A stretch of 64,000 nt of DNA from Azorinus chamasolen (GCA_963576725.1 OY755247.1:14510526-14574525), one strand, 5' to 3'. Positions 1 through 11,015 are shown, counted from the first letter of the stretch. The notes: generated by a model from the letters alone, not told the origin. Numbers and translations are program-made.

Positions 1-109
1 CAGTTCTAGTTTCTCTTTGTTTATACAGGGGGGGGGGGGGAACCGCCTGATTTGGGTATACTCTGTTTATAAAGGAGCTTAAAGGTTTCTCTACGGGGTA
101 AAGGGTTAA
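1..109. mobile_element. T1 MITE, right part only
   Basis: The stretch reads right core arm (CGCCTGATTTGGGTATACTC), then CTGTTTATAAAGGAG, then an AAAGGGTTAA end, matching the right half of complete T1 copies. A run of 12 G sits where the left arm should begin, so the left arm is missing or lies outside the window. Confidence 0.6.
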
Positions 110-300
110 ACCCTTTACTAAAATTAATAGCTTATGTCAAACGTTTTATATCTTAACACTCTCTATGAAACTTTAATTTCTCATTAATCCTTAATATATG
201 GAGGTATTTTGTCACCTTTGGAAACGGTGTAGACCGACATCAGATATCTTCTATAGGTTCGCTAAATTATAATGTGTGGATCACACAATGTTGCTTTATA

Positions 301-715
301 TAGTGAACCCTCATTATACCGGCAGTTTGCATCGAAACAAAATATTACCGTTAAGCCTTTAAAACAACCACTGAATAAATAGGTGCAATGCCAATAAGAC
401 AGGTGATCGTTTAATGCAGAACACAGGAAGTGCAAAAAGCTCCCACAGGGATCTGCAGGAGCTGTCTCATCAGGGTCTGCACTATTTACCAGTTGATTGT
501 GCAACCAGTGCACTCCACAGCAGTGATTGCACAGCGAAATACGTGTACACAGTGAATATATATGTAATTATACAACAAGGCATGAGTAAAGAAGGAGCAA
601 TGTATTTTGAAATTCAGCAAGAGAAGGGTGAAACTCGTTATACATGTAACGGCAACCTCGTTATACCAGCAAAATGTCTGGAAACAAACACCTCCGCTGT
701 AATGAGGGTTCACTG
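301..715. mobile_element. P5 TA-class element with a T4 remnant inside
   Basis: The left end is TAGTGAACCCTCATTATACC preceded by TA at 299-300. The right end is AATGAGGGTTCACTG followed by TA at 716-717. The second copy in this window (6421-6994) aligns with it outside the nested insertions. The interior carries the remnant at 455-628. No transposase is encoded. Confidence 0.75.
455..628. mobile_element. T4 MITE remnant nested in P5
   Basis: It begins at the T4 palindrome centre (CTGCAGGAGCTGTCTCATCA) and runs to an AGAAGGG end, matching the right half of full T4 copies at 50010-50252. The flank after it is TGAAACTCG where the other P5 copy has TTAAACTCG, which fits insertion at a TTAA that later mutated. 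The left arm is lost. Confidence 0.6.
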
Positions 716-1112
716 TAATATATAATATGTATAACCCACGTTTGGATGACAGTAGTCACATGTTTTTAAAGTTGATTTTACGCATTCCCTCAACACAATT
801 ATTTTTCTTTTTCCAACCAAATTGCTGAAGGTACTGGTAGCACGGAGCCCATTTATTATAAACAGAGTGTCTTGTGTTTATGGGTTTATTACATTAGGCA
901 AAATTAATAGCTGTTCAACATCACATATTTTTTCAGCGGCTAGCTGTCTATTTTCACTTTTGTTCTAGTTTTCCACCAATCAGAAACTATGTTGCATTGT
1001 AATTTGCATATGACATACTAGTATTTTGTAGTAAACCGTATTTTCATTAGTTAATACCTTGACTGGCATACAGCCTTTTTATAATGACTCTACACATGGC
1101 CAAACTGAATGT

Positions 1113-1200
1113 AGGACGTTTCGGCCTAGGAAGTTTCGCCCCGGATGTTTCGGCCCAGGACGTTTTGGCCATCTATTTTTTCGGCCTAGGACGTTTCGGC
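1113..1200. repeat. Short tandem repeat of GGACGTTTCGGCC type
   Basis: About five imperfect copies of an 18-bp unit with the core GGACGTTTCGGCCTAG. The run is locally GC-rich compared with its AT-rich surroundings. It has no start or termination signals of a gene. Confidence 0.75.
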
Positions 1201-1266
1201 AAAAATTGAAAATTTGTATTAAAAAGCAAAAATTGAATAATCTAAATCATTAAATAACTATCTATA

Positions 1267-2699
1267 TGTTAAATATTGATATGTGGTTCAATTTGTTTGT
1301 GTTATACAGATCAGGATATTAGCTAAGCAGGTGACATATTCACACTTACTCAACCTTGGGTACAAGGAGTGATAAAGAGGTGCTTTCAAATACAATAGTC
1401 ACACTGTTTAGTCATTAAAACAGCCCCAGGCCACATAACACCTTACTAATGATTTACTATCCCATTCAGTTTTGATTTTGGTCTTGGTCCAAACTGTTTG
1501 CCACTCACTTTATGCTTTTCGTTTTCAGCCAAAATGTTGTTTAGTTCAACTTTTGGTGGATTCAAATACATGTACAATACTGTAGTCACATAGTTGTTTA
1601 TTACCATGACCAGTAAAAAATATGAATTATTTATTACTTTGGTCATTATCAAAACTAGAGTATATAATACATAAACAATATTACTGAGTAAAACTATATA
1701 GATCTATTATCCTCAAAGGGTGTTGATCAATTTTGACTATTCAATTTTTGGTGTGCCATACTTTATATTAGTTCCTAACCCATTATCGTACTTATCACCT
1801 CATGGTAATGATTGCTGAGCATTATTGCCAGTTTGCCAAAACCACTATTAAACTTTTAAACTTTTATTATCATTTTGCTATCAATTTAATACCACATTTG
1901 ATCACGTCCACTTTGACGAACAGGTAGTTTGCCGAAACCACCGTAATTCACAGGCAATGCTATAGGAAATAAAGAAGAAATGTTGTTTAGTATATTAGAG
2001 TAGTGTCATTAATAGTATTAATTACTATCCCCGACCACAGCACCAATAAAGGCTCTGGTTGTTCGCTCTCTGTGATATAAAGCTACTTACTGAAGGCTAT
2101 TGTTACGGCTCTATCACCTGGGGCTTTGGGTCGAGTAGTAGGTTGAGATTGCTAACTATATATTGTTTTAAAAAATACATGTAGGTTCAGTTAATGGTGT
2201 CACTAATGATGATGCACACACGTCGATTAATGCGTTGATCCAGGCTATAGATAAATACCGTTCTTTAAGTAATTACAGACTCTGCACAAACAAAAACTAA
2301 ATTCTGTATGCTTTATTTAAAGTGTATTCAATTAGTTATCTTTATATCAATATAAATATACGTGCTTTCAAGTAAATTTTTATAATAGGTAAAATGAAGA
2401 ACTAACTTCAGATAGTTTTAAAAAAAATACTTTGACATTGTACATTTTAATAGTGATTTCCTATAAAAGTAACTTGATTTTTTCCATAATTGCTTATTCT
2501 ACTCCAAGTCATTTCCATTGCATGCTTCTCTGCTAGTATAATAACAAGCAACCCTTCATAGATCTAGTTCCCTGTATTAACAGAATCTTCAAACATTGAA
2601 ATTAAGTTGGCAGAGATTTAATATCATTATTGTTTTGTACATTATGTCAATATTTGAATGCCGCTGAATATTTTTTTAAAAGATATTTCTTGTTATTAC
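1267..2699. repeat. Left arm of a 1.4 kb inverted repeat
   Basis: This stretch is the reverse complement of 12490-13905, collinear along its length. For example, TGGTGTCACTAATGATGATG near 2193 matches the complement near 12970. A 250-bp stretch compared by eye differs at about 9 positions, so divergence is a few percent. Short reading frames inside do not resemble a known protein. Confidence 0.85.
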
Positions 2700-4030
2700 T
2701 AGTTTAACAGAGAAGAATGAAATGTCTGTTCCTGAAAAGAATCATTACCGTAAAGTCACCTTCACCACACATTCACGTGTTAGGCCCTAGTGAGAGATAT
2801 GTGTTTCCTATTTATGTCAAGCAAAATATAGGGAGCACTGGTGCGGGACCACTTTCGACCCCAGGATTTGAATTAGCTTGGCTGGGATATCGTAGCTATA
2901 GTCCTTTTAATTATGGGGTAGACTTTTAAACCTTTTCCTATGTACGCATAGGAACCCTTAGAACTGTGTCACCTTTGACCCGGGGACTATGATGTGAACA
3001 AGCATGGTAAAGGACTAGAAGACATAGCTGCTAATCAAGTACATACGTTCTATCGTTTTATTGAAGATTGATGTGATTTTACGTTTTCTTACACGTACAT
3101 GTATACACCTCCTTCCCAAGATGCACCCAAACATTACATTTGCCAGTTCTATGCGGGGTATTTCCAAATATTTTTTATATAAGTTATGTATGTACCAAAT
3201 TTGGTAAAGACATCAAAACTGTAATAAAAGTTATCATCCGGAATCGAATTTAACGTCGTCGCCCGTTCTCTTAACGACATTTGCTCATCTAATAATCAGA
3301 ATTTTACTTCGAAACAACTGGTGTCACAAACCAACAGCACTTATAGTACTCTGATTTTAATCCTTTTGTTATAAGTGTATCTCTGCTGTGTATTGGGTAG
3401 ACTTGTCTGGTCAGTTACCTGGGTAGAGTTATTTTAGCAACTATATTAAGGAGGGTCTGAGCGTGTACTCTGGTGCATTCATTCTGCTGCTGATAGTCAA
3501 GGAAAAACGTTGGCTAGGCTGGTTGGAAATGGAGTTAGGCAGGGTGCAACGTACACTCTGAGTTTATCTCTTTCCAGCCCCGTCCCTGTCCTGTTTATGC
3601 TGGCATTTCATTTGTCCGCATGGAATTATTTTATTGCTTTTAATTGTCTGCTTAATTAGTAAAGCCCCCACCCTTTGTTTGGCCTGTGCGTCCTTTGTCT
3701 ATACTTGTTTTGCAGAGTCTAGTCCTTTAACCCTATCCAGTTTGGCATCGTTTATATATGGCCGTTAACGTTTACGGGAACCCATGGCTTATGAGGAGAT
3801 GCATTACTTTGAGGGGGTATTTTAGCGCAGGAGCCAGTAGAATATTTTGACCCGTGTGTAAACTATGTACCATTACTATATTCCACGCACTTCTTGGTAC
3901 ATTTATAGATATAGTAGAAGCAACTTTGTATGTTATGTATGTGCAACCACGTGGCAGTATTTATCCAGAGATCAAAAGTTTAGTTCAACTAGTACAGTGT
4001 CAATATATATCAAAGTACAGTGCCAATATA
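2700..4030. other. No recognisable feature
   Basis: AT-rich sequence with no open frame above about 70 codons, no hairpin MITE and no tandem array that I can support. Confidence 0.5.
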
Positions 4031-4215
4031 CAGTAAAACTTCGATTATCCGAACACTAAAATACGTATTATTATCGATCTTTAAGACAGGTGGCAGCTTA
4101 ATGCATGGTGAAAGTCATGCAGAAAGCTCCTCTTTCACCATGCATTAAGCAGCCACCTGCCTAAAAGGATCTAAATTCTTCTATACCGAAAATTCGAATA
4201 ATCGAGGTTTTACTG
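4031..4215. mobile_element. P1 element with core alpha
   Basis: The left terminus CAGTAAAACTTCGATTATCC follows TA (4029-4030). The right terminus AATCGAGGTTTTACTG precedes TA (4216-4217). The centre is core alpha: GCTTAATGCATGGTGAAAG, GCAGAAAGCTCC, then its complement, shortened at the centre. Non-autonomous. Confidence 0.85.
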
Positions 4216-4384
4216 TATGTACCAATACAAGTAGAATGTTGTATCTATACTGGTCGACTGCATTGGCGAGAAACTAGATAGACCATATAGACTTCGTGCA
4301 GAAAATAGACTGTGTGTCTCAATATGAACTGAGTGGTAACCATTTAGTGTATGTCACCAAAGAACAAAAAGTGGTGTAGTCAGA

Positions 4385-4572
4385 GATAATTAGTCTCTGT
4401 GACATATATCAATTAGTCTGTGTGACATATATTTGATTAGTCTGTGTGACTTACATTTAATTCGTATGTGTTACATATAATTATTTATTCTGTGTGACAT
4501 ATATTTAGTTAGTCTGTGTGACTTACATTTACTTCGTCTGTGTGACGTATCTGACAAGTATGTGTGACTTCA
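4385..4572. repeat. Tandem array, units of about 30 bp
   Basis: About seven or eight degenerate units containing GTCTGTGTGACATATAT or GTCTGTGTGACTTACATTT. No terminal inverted repeats are visible around the array. Confidence 0.75.
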
Positions 4573-5002
4573 GAATAGTTCTGCATAATATCATTGTGGT
4601 GGTGTCCAGATGGTTTCCTGTCATTTAAAGCAGTGTGACCTGAATAGTGTGTGGTATGTTGACCAGTAGAGTTGAGCATGTATCTTAGGGGAGTATTTTA
4701 ACTAGTATATTTTAACAGCTCTGTATTAAAAATGTATATACACATATGTCGTCTATGTCGTTCAGACCTATCCTGTACTTAAAGATAGAATCCGGGAGCA
4801 CAATTTTAATACCTAGGAAAATTGTGACAAATGGTTAAAATAGAAATAATTGACTCCTTCCATTTATTTTTACAAAAGCACATCTGTACCTAAATTAATT
4901 ATTTCTCAGTATAAAACAAAAAATACAGAGAAAACCCCCATGAAAAAAGCACTAAAAATACTGTTCAAACTACGGAAACCCCCAAAGAACCAGATAAACA
5001 CT
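4573..5002. other. No recognisable feature
   Basis: AT-rich single-copy-looking sequence. The 78-codon open frame from 4850 runs into the SINE tail at its end and has no recognisable motif. Confidence 0.4.
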
Positions 5003-5125
5003 GTCGAAAATAAGAGTAGGACATCGCGCCCGGGTTTCTCTGTATCCTCTCCCCATTTTCTCGGGCGTCCAATTAGCCCATATTGATAAAAAAAACCGGA
5101 CGTTAATCAACACAAACAAACAAGT
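5003..5125 (+). mobile_element. SINE 3-prime region, truncated copy
   Basis: The stretch from CTGTCGAAAATAAG through GGGTTTCTCTGTAT to GGACGTTAATCAACAC and an AAACAAACAA tail aligns with 42889-43000, the 3-prime part of a tRNA-derived SINE. The tRNA-like head is absent, consistent with 5-prime truncation. Confidence 0.6.
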
Positions 5126-5138
5126 GTAACCCCAAATA

Positions 5139-5250
5139 CAGTGAACCCCATTAAACCGGAATTCTAATAGAGAATAATTTTGATGCTTTTAGGCAGGTTG
5201 CTGCTTAATACAGGGGAAAAGAAAGTCATGCAGAAAGATCAATCAGCTAA
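5139..5250. mobile_element. P3 element, left half
   Basis: It starts CAGTGAACCCCATTAAACCG after TA, continues GGAATTCTAATAGAG, and enters core alpha (GCTGCTTAATACAGG, GTCATGCAGAAAG). It stops at the hairpin centre and is followed by a T3 element, so the right half is gone. Confidence 0.7.
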
Positions 5251-5254
5251 TTAA

Positions 5255-5474
5255 CCCATTACCGCATAGCCTATTTTTAGATCCTATCTCTGAATAAATC
5301 TACTGAAAAGGAGCATTAACTACAGAAAAGGAAAATTTCAGAATTATCTAGTTTTAAAATCATTGTGATAAATAGAGCATTTGCTCGAATGGAGCAAATG
5401 CTCTATTTATAATAATGATTTCATAAAAATGACTTGTACAAAGGCGCCTATAGGCGTCAGTAGGAAGGAAAGCG
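5255..5474. mobile_element. T3 MITE
   Basis: TTAA at 5251-5254 and 5475-5478. The left end is CCCATTACCGCATAG. The central hairpin has arms AAATAGAGCATTTGCTC around AAT/ATGG. The right terminus is degraded (GGAAAGCG instead of GGGAATGGG). Confidence 0.8.
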
Positions 5475-5554
5475 TTAAAAGCTTGAACGCATCGGATCAA
5501 ATGAAAGTACTGTTTTGTGTCACCTGCCAAGAGGGAGCACTTTTCCGTCGCCTG

Positions 5555-5800
5555 TCTGTCTGTCTGTCTGCTTGTCCGTCTGTCTGTCTGTCGCTCAGTC
5601 CCTCATCGCTGTGGTTGGAATCACGGTCTCGGCATCTGGATTCTACCCGGATGTTGTTCTGTGCACGAACCAATGCAATTTGTTCCATGCACAGAAGAAC
5701 CTCTGGGGTCTTCCTCCACCTGTAATTAGCTGCACGTCGCGATATGACTGAAATACTGTTAAAACGACGTAGTGCCCGATAAAAAAAACCAATCGAAACC
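5555..5800 (+). repeat. (CTGT)n tract and mollusc SINE-like tail
   Basis: Positions 5558-5595 are a CTGT/CCGT microsatellite. Further on, GTCGCGATATGACTG, AATACTGTTAAAACGACG and an A-run resemble the 3-prime tail typical of mollusc SINEs. The resemblance is from memory of the family style, and no head with A and B boxes is visible. Open frames overlapping the microsatellite are artefacts of its simple composition. Confidence 0.4.
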
Positions 5801-6290
5801 AGTTTGTATCATACAACAATATTCGCACCACACCACATTTACCTGCTGGTTTGAACTACTGATCCTTTACTTAATGAATATTCATGATAGACTTCCATGA
5901 TGAAATGTAATTAATTGTGAAAAAGAGAACAGACTGCTGGTGAAAAATAGCATCGAGAGGCACAAGATTACCTATCAAATTTCAAATATCGTTCGATTTC
6001 TATTTTGTGAAAAAATATACTTTTATTGCACGGTGCCATCACGTGTCGAACATACTTTGATGGGATATTCTATGCGCTGCATATCGAACCTGGCGTAGTT
6101 TTTGTGCGACAGTTGAAATAAAACTAATCATATTACGAGCCATCGGCTGGGTCGTTTTTAACTTTTATTGACTTTTAACGATTTTTCATCTTTGACTGTA
6201 CCGTATTGATGTCTTGAGGGTTATTCGCTCGCGTTTTAGACATACTCCATATGCGTTTAAGTACTGTATATGTGGTAACTCCGACTGGTT
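5801..6290. other. No recognisable feature
   Basis: AT-rich sequence without an array, hairpin or convincing open frame. Confidence 0.4.
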
Positions 6291-6291
6291 T

Positions 6292-6358
6292 TCCGGGGTG
6301 TTCCAACTGATTCCGTGTGTGTTTGTCGGGGTGTTCCAACTGATTCCGTGTGTGTTTG
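6292..6358. repeat. 33-bp unit in two tandem copies
   Basis: Two near-identical units beginning GGGGTGTTCCAACTGATTCC and ending GTGTGTTTGT. It is part of open frames on both strands, but there is nothing else to support coding. Confidence 0.8.
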
Positions 6359-6420
6359 TGATATCGCAATATTTTTTGTTCTGGTACAATAACTTGGGTC
6401 TTCATAAAATGGTCCAAATA

Positions 6421-6994
6421 CAGATAACCCTCATTATACCGGCATTCGTTACAATGGCACCCTCCTTATACCGGCAGTATGCATTGAAACAAAATTACCG
6501 TTAACTCCTTGAAACAACCACTGAATAGATATGTGCAATGCCAATAAGACAGGTGATCGCTTAACCCATTACCTCAGAGGCTATTTTTAGATACAACCTC
6601 ATTGAATAAATCTGCCAAAAAGGAGTATTAACTAGAGAAAAGGAAAATTTTAGATTTTGTAGTTTGAAACCGTTGTGATAAATAGAGCATTTGTTCCTAT
6701 AGGAGCAAATGCTCTATTTATCACAATGGTTTCACAAAGCGACTTTTACAGAGTCGTCAAACGTCGTCAATATGAGGAAAAGGGTTAATGCAGAACACAA
6801 GAATTGCACTTCTTGTGTTCTGCATTAAGCGTTCCCCTGTTGGTACTAGTTTCTGCATTAAGCGTTCCCCTGTTGGTACTAGTTTAAAACTGGCCATATC
6901 TTTCCTTTCATATTTAAACTCGTTATAACAGCAACCTCGTTATACCCGCAACATGTCTGGAAACAAACACCTCCGTTATAACGAGGGTTCACTG
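6421..6994. mobile_element. P5 element, complete, carrying a nested T3
   Basis: TA on both sides (6419-6420, 6995-6996). The ends are CAGATAACCCTCATTATACC and TAACGAGGGTTCACTG. The core is a palindrome with arms GCTTAATGCAGAACACAAG and its complement. A segment around TGCATTAAGCGTTCCCCTG is duplicated. T3 sits at the TTAA of the left core arm, and the right core arm preserves the uninterrupted version of the same site. Confidence 0.85.
6565..6784. mobile_element. T3 MITE nested in P5
   Basis: The ends are CCCATTACCTCAGAGGC and GAGGAAAAGGG, flanked by TTAA at 6561-6564 and 6785-6788. The core arms are GATAAATAGAGCATTTG on both sides of TTCCTATAGGAG. Removing the element leaves GCTTAATGCAG, exactly the sequence seen in the opposite arm of the host palindrome. 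Confidence 0.9.
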
Positions 6995-7086
6995 TAGTAT
7001 TTTAATGGTTATGATATTTTGTTTAAAAACACAACGCGTTATTTATATACATCTTTATATACCTTTAATGAAGCTCCAGATCTCAT

Positions 7087-7330
7087 AACCATTTCCCTGT
7101 TATATTTTATTCCAAATTTTAATACCTGCTGAATATTCATAGACAAAATACAATGTAGTTAAAATGAAATATGGAAGGTGGAACATTAATAGCCATTTTA
7201 GAATGTAAAGAAACATTTTTCAAATTCCATTTGCAAGCAGACCCTGATCAGACGGCTCGTATAGGAGCCGTCTGATCTTGGTCTACTCTGTTTGCAAATG
7301 CATGAAAACGCGTTTATGTGATGGAAAGGG
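7087..7330. mobile_element. T1a MITE
   Basis: Left end AACCATTTCCCTGTTATAT, then CTGAATATTCATAGAC, GAAATATGGAAGGTGG, the core GACCCTGATCAGACGGCTC with its complement, TTTGCAAATGCATG and a GGAAAGGG end before TTAA (7331-7334). The left TTAA is degraded. Confidence 0.85.
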
Positions 7331-7412
7331 TTAACCCTTTCTTTCATAGAAACCCTTTTCGACTCCTTTCTAGACTCTGATAAGACGGCCCATGTCTCCT
7401 CTGTTTGCTCAT
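7331..7412. mobile_element. T1 fragment in inverted orientation
   Basis: It starts at the same TTAA that closes the preceding T1 copy, reads CCCTTTCTTTCATAGAAACC, then GACTCTGATAAGACGG and CTCTGTTTGCTCATG. Two T1 ends therefore share one TTAA. Confidence 0.6.
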
Positions 7413-7610
7413 GTTATGATATAGATCAGATTTCGCCGTGTTTGTCTAAGCAAGGCATTCCTTGAAAGTTTTACATTATAAATATTCAACTAAACTTTTA
7501 GTATTGAATACTTCTATTCTTCTAAGAACTCTCCTCATAGGTTATAGATGGCTTATGATTATATTCTACAAGTATATGGCACCGAATACAAATCAGTATT
7601 TATTCTTTTT

Positions 7611-9635
7611 TATGCCCCCAAAGCTAGGCTTTGGCGGCATATAGTGATCGCACCGTGCGTGTGTGTGTGGGTGGGTGGGTGGGTGTGTGGGTGGGTGTGT
7701 GTGTGGGGGGGGGGGTGTGTGTACCTTTTGTCCGGAGTATATTTCCTTTGTCACATCAGCTACGGATACCAAATTTGGTGTGTGAGTTCATCTTGGGATG
7801 GGGGAGTGTCGCGTACCATTTTCATGTCACTGTGACCTTGACCTTGACCTTTGACCTTGATTTTACAAAAAGCTTGTCCGGAGCATATCTCCTTTACCTT
7901 ACCAGCTACAGATTCCAAATTTGGTGTGTGAGTTCATCTTGGGATGGCGGAGTGTCGCGTACCATTTCCAGGTCACTGTGACCTTGACCTTGACCTTTGA
8001 CCTCGATTTTAAAAAAAGCTTATACCTTACCAGCTACAAAAAGCTTGTCCGGAGTATATCTCCTATACCTTACCAGCTAAGGATTCCAAATTTGGTGTGT
8101 GAGTTCATCTTGGGATGGAGGAGTGTCGCATACCATTTTCAGATCACTGTGACCTTGACCATGACCTTTGACCGATTTTACAAAAAGCTTGTCCGGAGCA
8201 TATCTCCTTTACCTTACCAGCTACAGATTCCAAATTTGGTGTGTGAGTTCATCTTGGGATGGCAGAGTGTCGCGTACCATTTCCAGGTCACTGTGACCTT
8301 GACCTTGACCTTGACCTTTGACCTCGATTTTAAAAACAGCTTATACCTTACCAGCTACAAAAAGCTTGTCCGGAGTATATCTCCTATTCCTTACCAGCTA
8401 AGGATTCCAAATTTGGTGTGTGAGTTCATCTTGGGATGGAGGAGTGGTGTACCATTTTCAGATCACTGTGACCTTGACCATGACCTTTGACCGATTTTAC
8501 AAAAAGCTTGTCCGGAGCATATCTCCTTTACCTTACCAGTTACAGATTCCAAATTTGGTGTGTGAGTTCATCTTGGGATGGCGGAGTGTCATGTACCATT
8601 TCCAGGTCACTATGACCTTAACCTTGACCTTTGACCTCGATTTTAAAAAAAGCTTATACCTTACCAGCTACAAAAAGCTTGTCCAGAGTATATCAACTAT
8701 ACCTTACCAGCTAAGGATTCCAAATTTGGTGTGTGAGTTCATATTGGGATGGAGGAGTGTCGCGTACCATTTTCAGATCACTGTGACCTTGACCTTGACC
8801 TTTGACCGATTTTACAAAAAGCTTGTCCAGAGCATATCTCCTATACCTTACCAGATACGGATTCCAAATTTGGTGTGTGAGATCACCTTCAGATGGCGGA
8901 GTGTCGCGTACCATTTTCAGGTCACTGTGACCTTGACCTTGACCTTTGACCTCGATTTTACAAAAAGCTTGTCCGGAGCATATCTCCTATATCTTACCAG
9001 CTACGGATCCAAAATTTGGTATGTGAGTTCATCTTGGAATGATGGAGTGTCGCGTGTCATTTTCAGGTCACTGTGACCTTGACCATTGACCTCGATTTTA
9101 CAAAAAGCTTATACCTTACCAGCTGCAAAAAGCTTGTCCGGAGTATATCTCCTATACTTTACCAGCTACGGATTCCAAATTTGGTGTGTGAGTTCATCTT
9201 GGGATGGAGGAATGTCGCGTACCATTTTCAGGTCACTGTGACCTTGACCTTGACCTTCGACCTCGATTTTACAAAAAAGGTTGTCCAGAGAATATCTCCT
9301 ATACCTTACCAGCTACGGATTCCAAATTTAATGTGTGAGTTTATCTTGGGATGGCGGTGTGTCACGTACCATTTTCAGGTCACTGTGACCTTGACCTTTG
9401 ACCTAGATTTTACACAAAGCTTGTCCGGAGCATTTCTCCTATACCTTACCAGCTACGGATTCCAAATTTGGTTTGTGAGTTCATCTTGGGATGGCGGAGA
9501 GTCGTGTACCATTTTTAGATCACTGACCTTGACCTTGACCTTTGACCTCAATTTTACAGTCCGGAGCATATCTCCTATATCTTACCAGATACAAAAAGTT
9601 TGTCCAGAGCATATCTCCTATACCTTAAACTTTGA
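7611..9635 (+). repeat. 12-unit satellite array behind a short hairpin and GT tract
   Basis: A hairpin TATGCCCCCAAAGC/GGCGGCATA (7611-7640) and a GT-rich tract (7657-7725) precede about 12 units. The anchor AAATTTGGTGTGTGAGTTC recurs at about 7771, 7917, 8088, 8232, 8409, 8551, 8722, 8866, 9012, 9177, 9324 and 9464. Spacings alternate between 140-147 and 165-177 bp, so the higher-order unit is about 315 bp in the middle of the array. Every unit carries TGACCTTGACC-type sequence. Long open frames here (up to 218 codons) arise because units happen to lack stops. I see no gene. Confidence 0.9.
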
Positions 9636-9639
9636 CAAT

Positions 9640-10005
9640 CAACCCAGCGTCCTTTTTAACGTTGAGAATGACTTAGGGTCCTTTTTAACTAAGTTTTGAC
9701 GATTGGCTCTTTTCTTAGCTATCATAATCGTCAAAGGTTCTGTTTCTAATGTTAAGAACTGACTCCTGTGTCATTTTTAACAGCATCAAAATTTCATGTT
9801 ACACCTGCATTACATTGTATTGTTTTTCGGCCAAAATGCATTTCGATGTCAAACACTTTGGGGGCATTTGTCACCCGTGACGACTCTCTTGTTCTCAAGG
9901 TTTCAGTATGCCCTACATTTTATATCTAAAGTATTTATAGAAATCTGCATAATTATGAAAGGCAGGCGGAAAATTGCCTGAGCAGCGTTCTTCAATAGTT
10001 ACATG
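9640..10005. other. No recognisable feature
   Basis: Contains repeated phrases (TCCTTTTTAAC twice, TTGACGATT and ATCGTCAAA), but no element that can be delimited. Confidence 0.4.
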
Positions 10006-10232
10006 TAATTCTTTCGCTGCCAATGTCGCATGTCTTTACATGTACATGTACCTATGCAAACAGTTTGGATCCAGGTGAGACGCCGAGTAACTCGGCGTCT
10101 TATCATGATCCAAACTGTTTGTTACTGTGGATGTGTTTTAAACAAACATGAAGAAATAATAAAAAAAAAGAGTGAAAATTATAGCAGACGATACAATTTG
10201 CAGACGACAATTTTTTTGCAGCGAAATATCTA
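10006..10232. mobile_element. T2a MITE
   Basis: CTTTCGCTGCCAATG at the left and GCAGCGAAATATCTAAC at the right. The core is GGATCCAGGTGAGACGCCGA, then GTAACTCGGCGTC with the complement. Flanking TTAA motifs are degraded. Confidence 0.7.
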
Positions 10233-10239
10233 ACACGCA

Positions 10240-10345
10240 CCTGCTAAGCGCCCCCTAACTGACATTTGCAAACAGCTTGGCTCCAGATGAGACGCCGTGG
10301 ATTCAAGCTGTTTGACACTTTGTCAATAGTTTATCAAAAGCTTTG
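10240..10345. mobile_element. T2c MITE, partial
   Basis: GCTAAGCGCCCCCTAACTG, then GCAAACAGCTTGGCTCCAG, a shortened core (GAGACGCCGTGGATTC), then TTTGACACTTTGTCAATAG as in other T2c copies. Confidence 0.6.
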
Positions 10346-10350
10346 AACAT

Positions 10351-10556
10351 AAAGTAAAACCCCGCTAATGCGACCACCAAAAAGGGGCATAATTCTGGGT
10401 GACAGAGGCAGGTGGTAGCTTAATGCAGAACGAAAGTTATGCAGAAAGCTCCTATAGGAGCTTTCTGCATAACTTTCGTCCTGCATTAAGCAACCACCTG
10501 CTTTAAACGACGCAAGTGGCTGTTTATTAAGTGGTCGCATTAGCGGGGTTGTACTG
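10351..10556. mobile_element. P2 element with core alpha
   Basis: Terminal repeats read GTAAAACCCCGCTAATGCG and CGCATTAGCGGGGTTGTACTG, with TA at 10557-10558. The core has GCTTAATGCAGAACGAAAG and the exact centre GCTCCTATAGGAGC at 10448-10461. The left first bases are mutated. Confidence 0.85.
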
Positions 10557-10635
10557 TATCAGAAGTAAGTGAAAATTATTATATATAAATATATCTAAGA
10601 TTTAGCAGACATCATTTTATAGCAAACAAAGCATT

Positions 10636-10892
10636 ATCCCTTTCCTTGTTCTGTGTTTATCTCAAATTTCAGTATCTACTAAATATTCATGAACAAAATA
10701 ATTACAATGAAATGCGGAAGGTGGAACATTGTAGACATGTTACATGTAGAAACAAGGAAAACCAGATTTGTCAAATGCCATTAGCAAACAGGGCAGACCT
10801 TGATCAGACAGCTCATATAGGAGCTGTCTTACATGTATCTGGGTCTACTCTGTTTGCAAATGCGTGAAAAGGCGTTTATATGAAGGAAAGGG
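10636..10892. mobile_element. T1a MITE
   Basis: CCCTTTCCTTGTTCTGTG at the left and GAAGGAAAGGG before TTAA (10893-10896). The core arms are GATCAGACAGCTC and GAGCTGTCT, with a 9-bp interruption (TACATGTAT) in the right arm. Confidence 0.8.
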
Positions 10893-10963
10893 TTAAATGT
10901 CACTGATTATGTGCTGTTGATCTCGAAAATTAAACTATTCAGTGCGGGAAGTGAGATGTCCTT

Positions 10964-11015
10964 TGAAAACAGTTTAAACCCCAGTTGTGAGGGTTCCTAG
11001 AAGAACCCTCTCATC
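10964..11015. repeat. Small hairpin related to the T6 core
   Basis: TGTGAGGGTTCCTAGAAGAACCCTCTCATCA folds into an arm pair GAGGGTTC/GAACCCTC. It resembles the T6 core, but the outer ends are not recognisable. Confidence 0.4.

Noticed and set aside
262..725. Opposed frames of 75-103 codons
   Set aside because: They cover a P5 element with a T4 remnant. Similar peptides recur wherever these MITEs occur on either strand.
7921..9699. Long open frames (189-218 codons) across the satellite
   Set aside because: They read repeated satellite units, change frame at unit-length shifts, and encode a repetitive peptide with no known domain. Absence of stops is a property of the unit.
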